From Lampris incognitus (taxonomy: Eukaryota > Chordata > Actinopteri > Lampriformes > Lampridae), in assembly GCF_029633865.1 (NCBI RefSeq), contig NC_079223.1:35784134-35848133 (forward strand): a DNA stretch of 64,000 nt, given 5' to 3'. Shown one piece after another: positions 63,666 through 64,000 of the stretch. The notes beneath the pieces are model-generated. The model did no database searches, was not told the origin of the DNA, and saw nothing but the letters and a program-made list of their open reading frames with translations. A program made the translations under genes and the position numbers. Numbering within the stretch: position 1 is the first letter of the stretch; the number at the start of each line of letters is the position of its first letter.

Positions 63666-64000
63666 GATTTTTTTTCTCCCTTTTTCTCCCCAGTTGAATC
63701 CGGCCAATTAACCCACTCTTCCGAGCCATCTCGATCGCTGCTCCACCCCCTCTGCCAATCTGGGGAGGGCTGCAGACTACCACATGCCTCCTCCGATACA
63801 TGTGGAGTCACCAGCTGCTTCTTTTGACCTGACAGTGAGGAGTTTCGCCAGGGGGGACGTAGCGCGTGGGAGGATCACACTATTCCCCCAGTTCCCCCTC
63901 CCCCTCGAAAAGGCGACTCGACTGACCAGAGGAGGCGCTAGTGCAGCGACCAGGACACATACCCACATCCGGCTTCCCATCCGCAGACACAGCCAATTGT
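63666..64000 (-). mobile_element. tRNA-derived SINE, family A (cut by window end)
   Basis: Matches the family A body from the T-rich end to GACACAGCCAATTGT, where the window stops; the head lies outside. Confidence 0.88.

Overview
The window is vertebrate genomic DNA, almost certainly from a teleost fish. It has split genes with GT-AG introns, an lgi1 gene and a mark1 gene, long dinucleotide microsatellites, and a fish-type repeat load: Tc1/mariner, RTE, L2 and L1-like LINEs, DIRS-like, gypsy, Penelope-like, hAT, tRNA-derived SINEs and a 5S-rRNA-derived SINE. No prokaryotic feature, CRISPR array or functional tRNA/rRNA gene is seen.

Three host loci are present. (1) 3252-3416 (+) is a terminal exon whose peptide matches the C-terminus of BLOC1S5 (Muted); the upstream exons are not visible. 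(2) 31918-40216 (+) is a complete, intact 8-exon lgi1 gene (543 aa) with an AATAAA at 41137. (3) 42717-63070 (-) is the 3' 14 coding exons of a MARK kinase, best matched by MARK1. They run from kinase subdomain IV/V through UBA, spacer and KA1 domain to the stop; the first exons lie beyond base 64000. lgi1 and mark1 converge tail to tail with poly(A) signals about 230 bp apart.

The rest is largely repeats. 1-31 kb is a transposon-rich gene desert: an intact-looking Tc1/mariner element with DD38E spacing (483-2100); LINE pieces nested in one another (15.2-17.5 kb); a 5S-derived SINE (18.7-19.3 kb); a DIRS-like tyrosine-recombinase remnant split by an internally deleted gypsy element (19.3-22.4 kb); an L2-like fragment (23.1-24.1 kb); a 300-bp tandem duplication (24.9-25.5 kb); and a nearly full-length RTE LINE with a 17-bp target duplication (26.8-29.95 kb). 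lgi1 introns hold a Penelope-like remnant, SINEs and a LINE. mark1 introns hold an L1-like and an L2-like LINE, a second Tc1/mariner element (DD36E, frameshifted) inserted in a Penelope-like palindrome, a decayed hAT element and many tRNA-derived SINEs.

The most unusual structures are hammerhead-ribozyme-like cores in the Penelope-like terminal repeats (34.57 and 55.42 kb) and a different hammerhead-like core in three diverged copies (22.96, 59.59 and 59.88 kb). Also notable are the nested gypsy-in-DIRS insertion with a gag-to-integrase deletion, and a possible alternative 5' splice site adding an acidic 15-residue segment to MARK1. All identifications come from reading translated motifs by eye; no database search was run.
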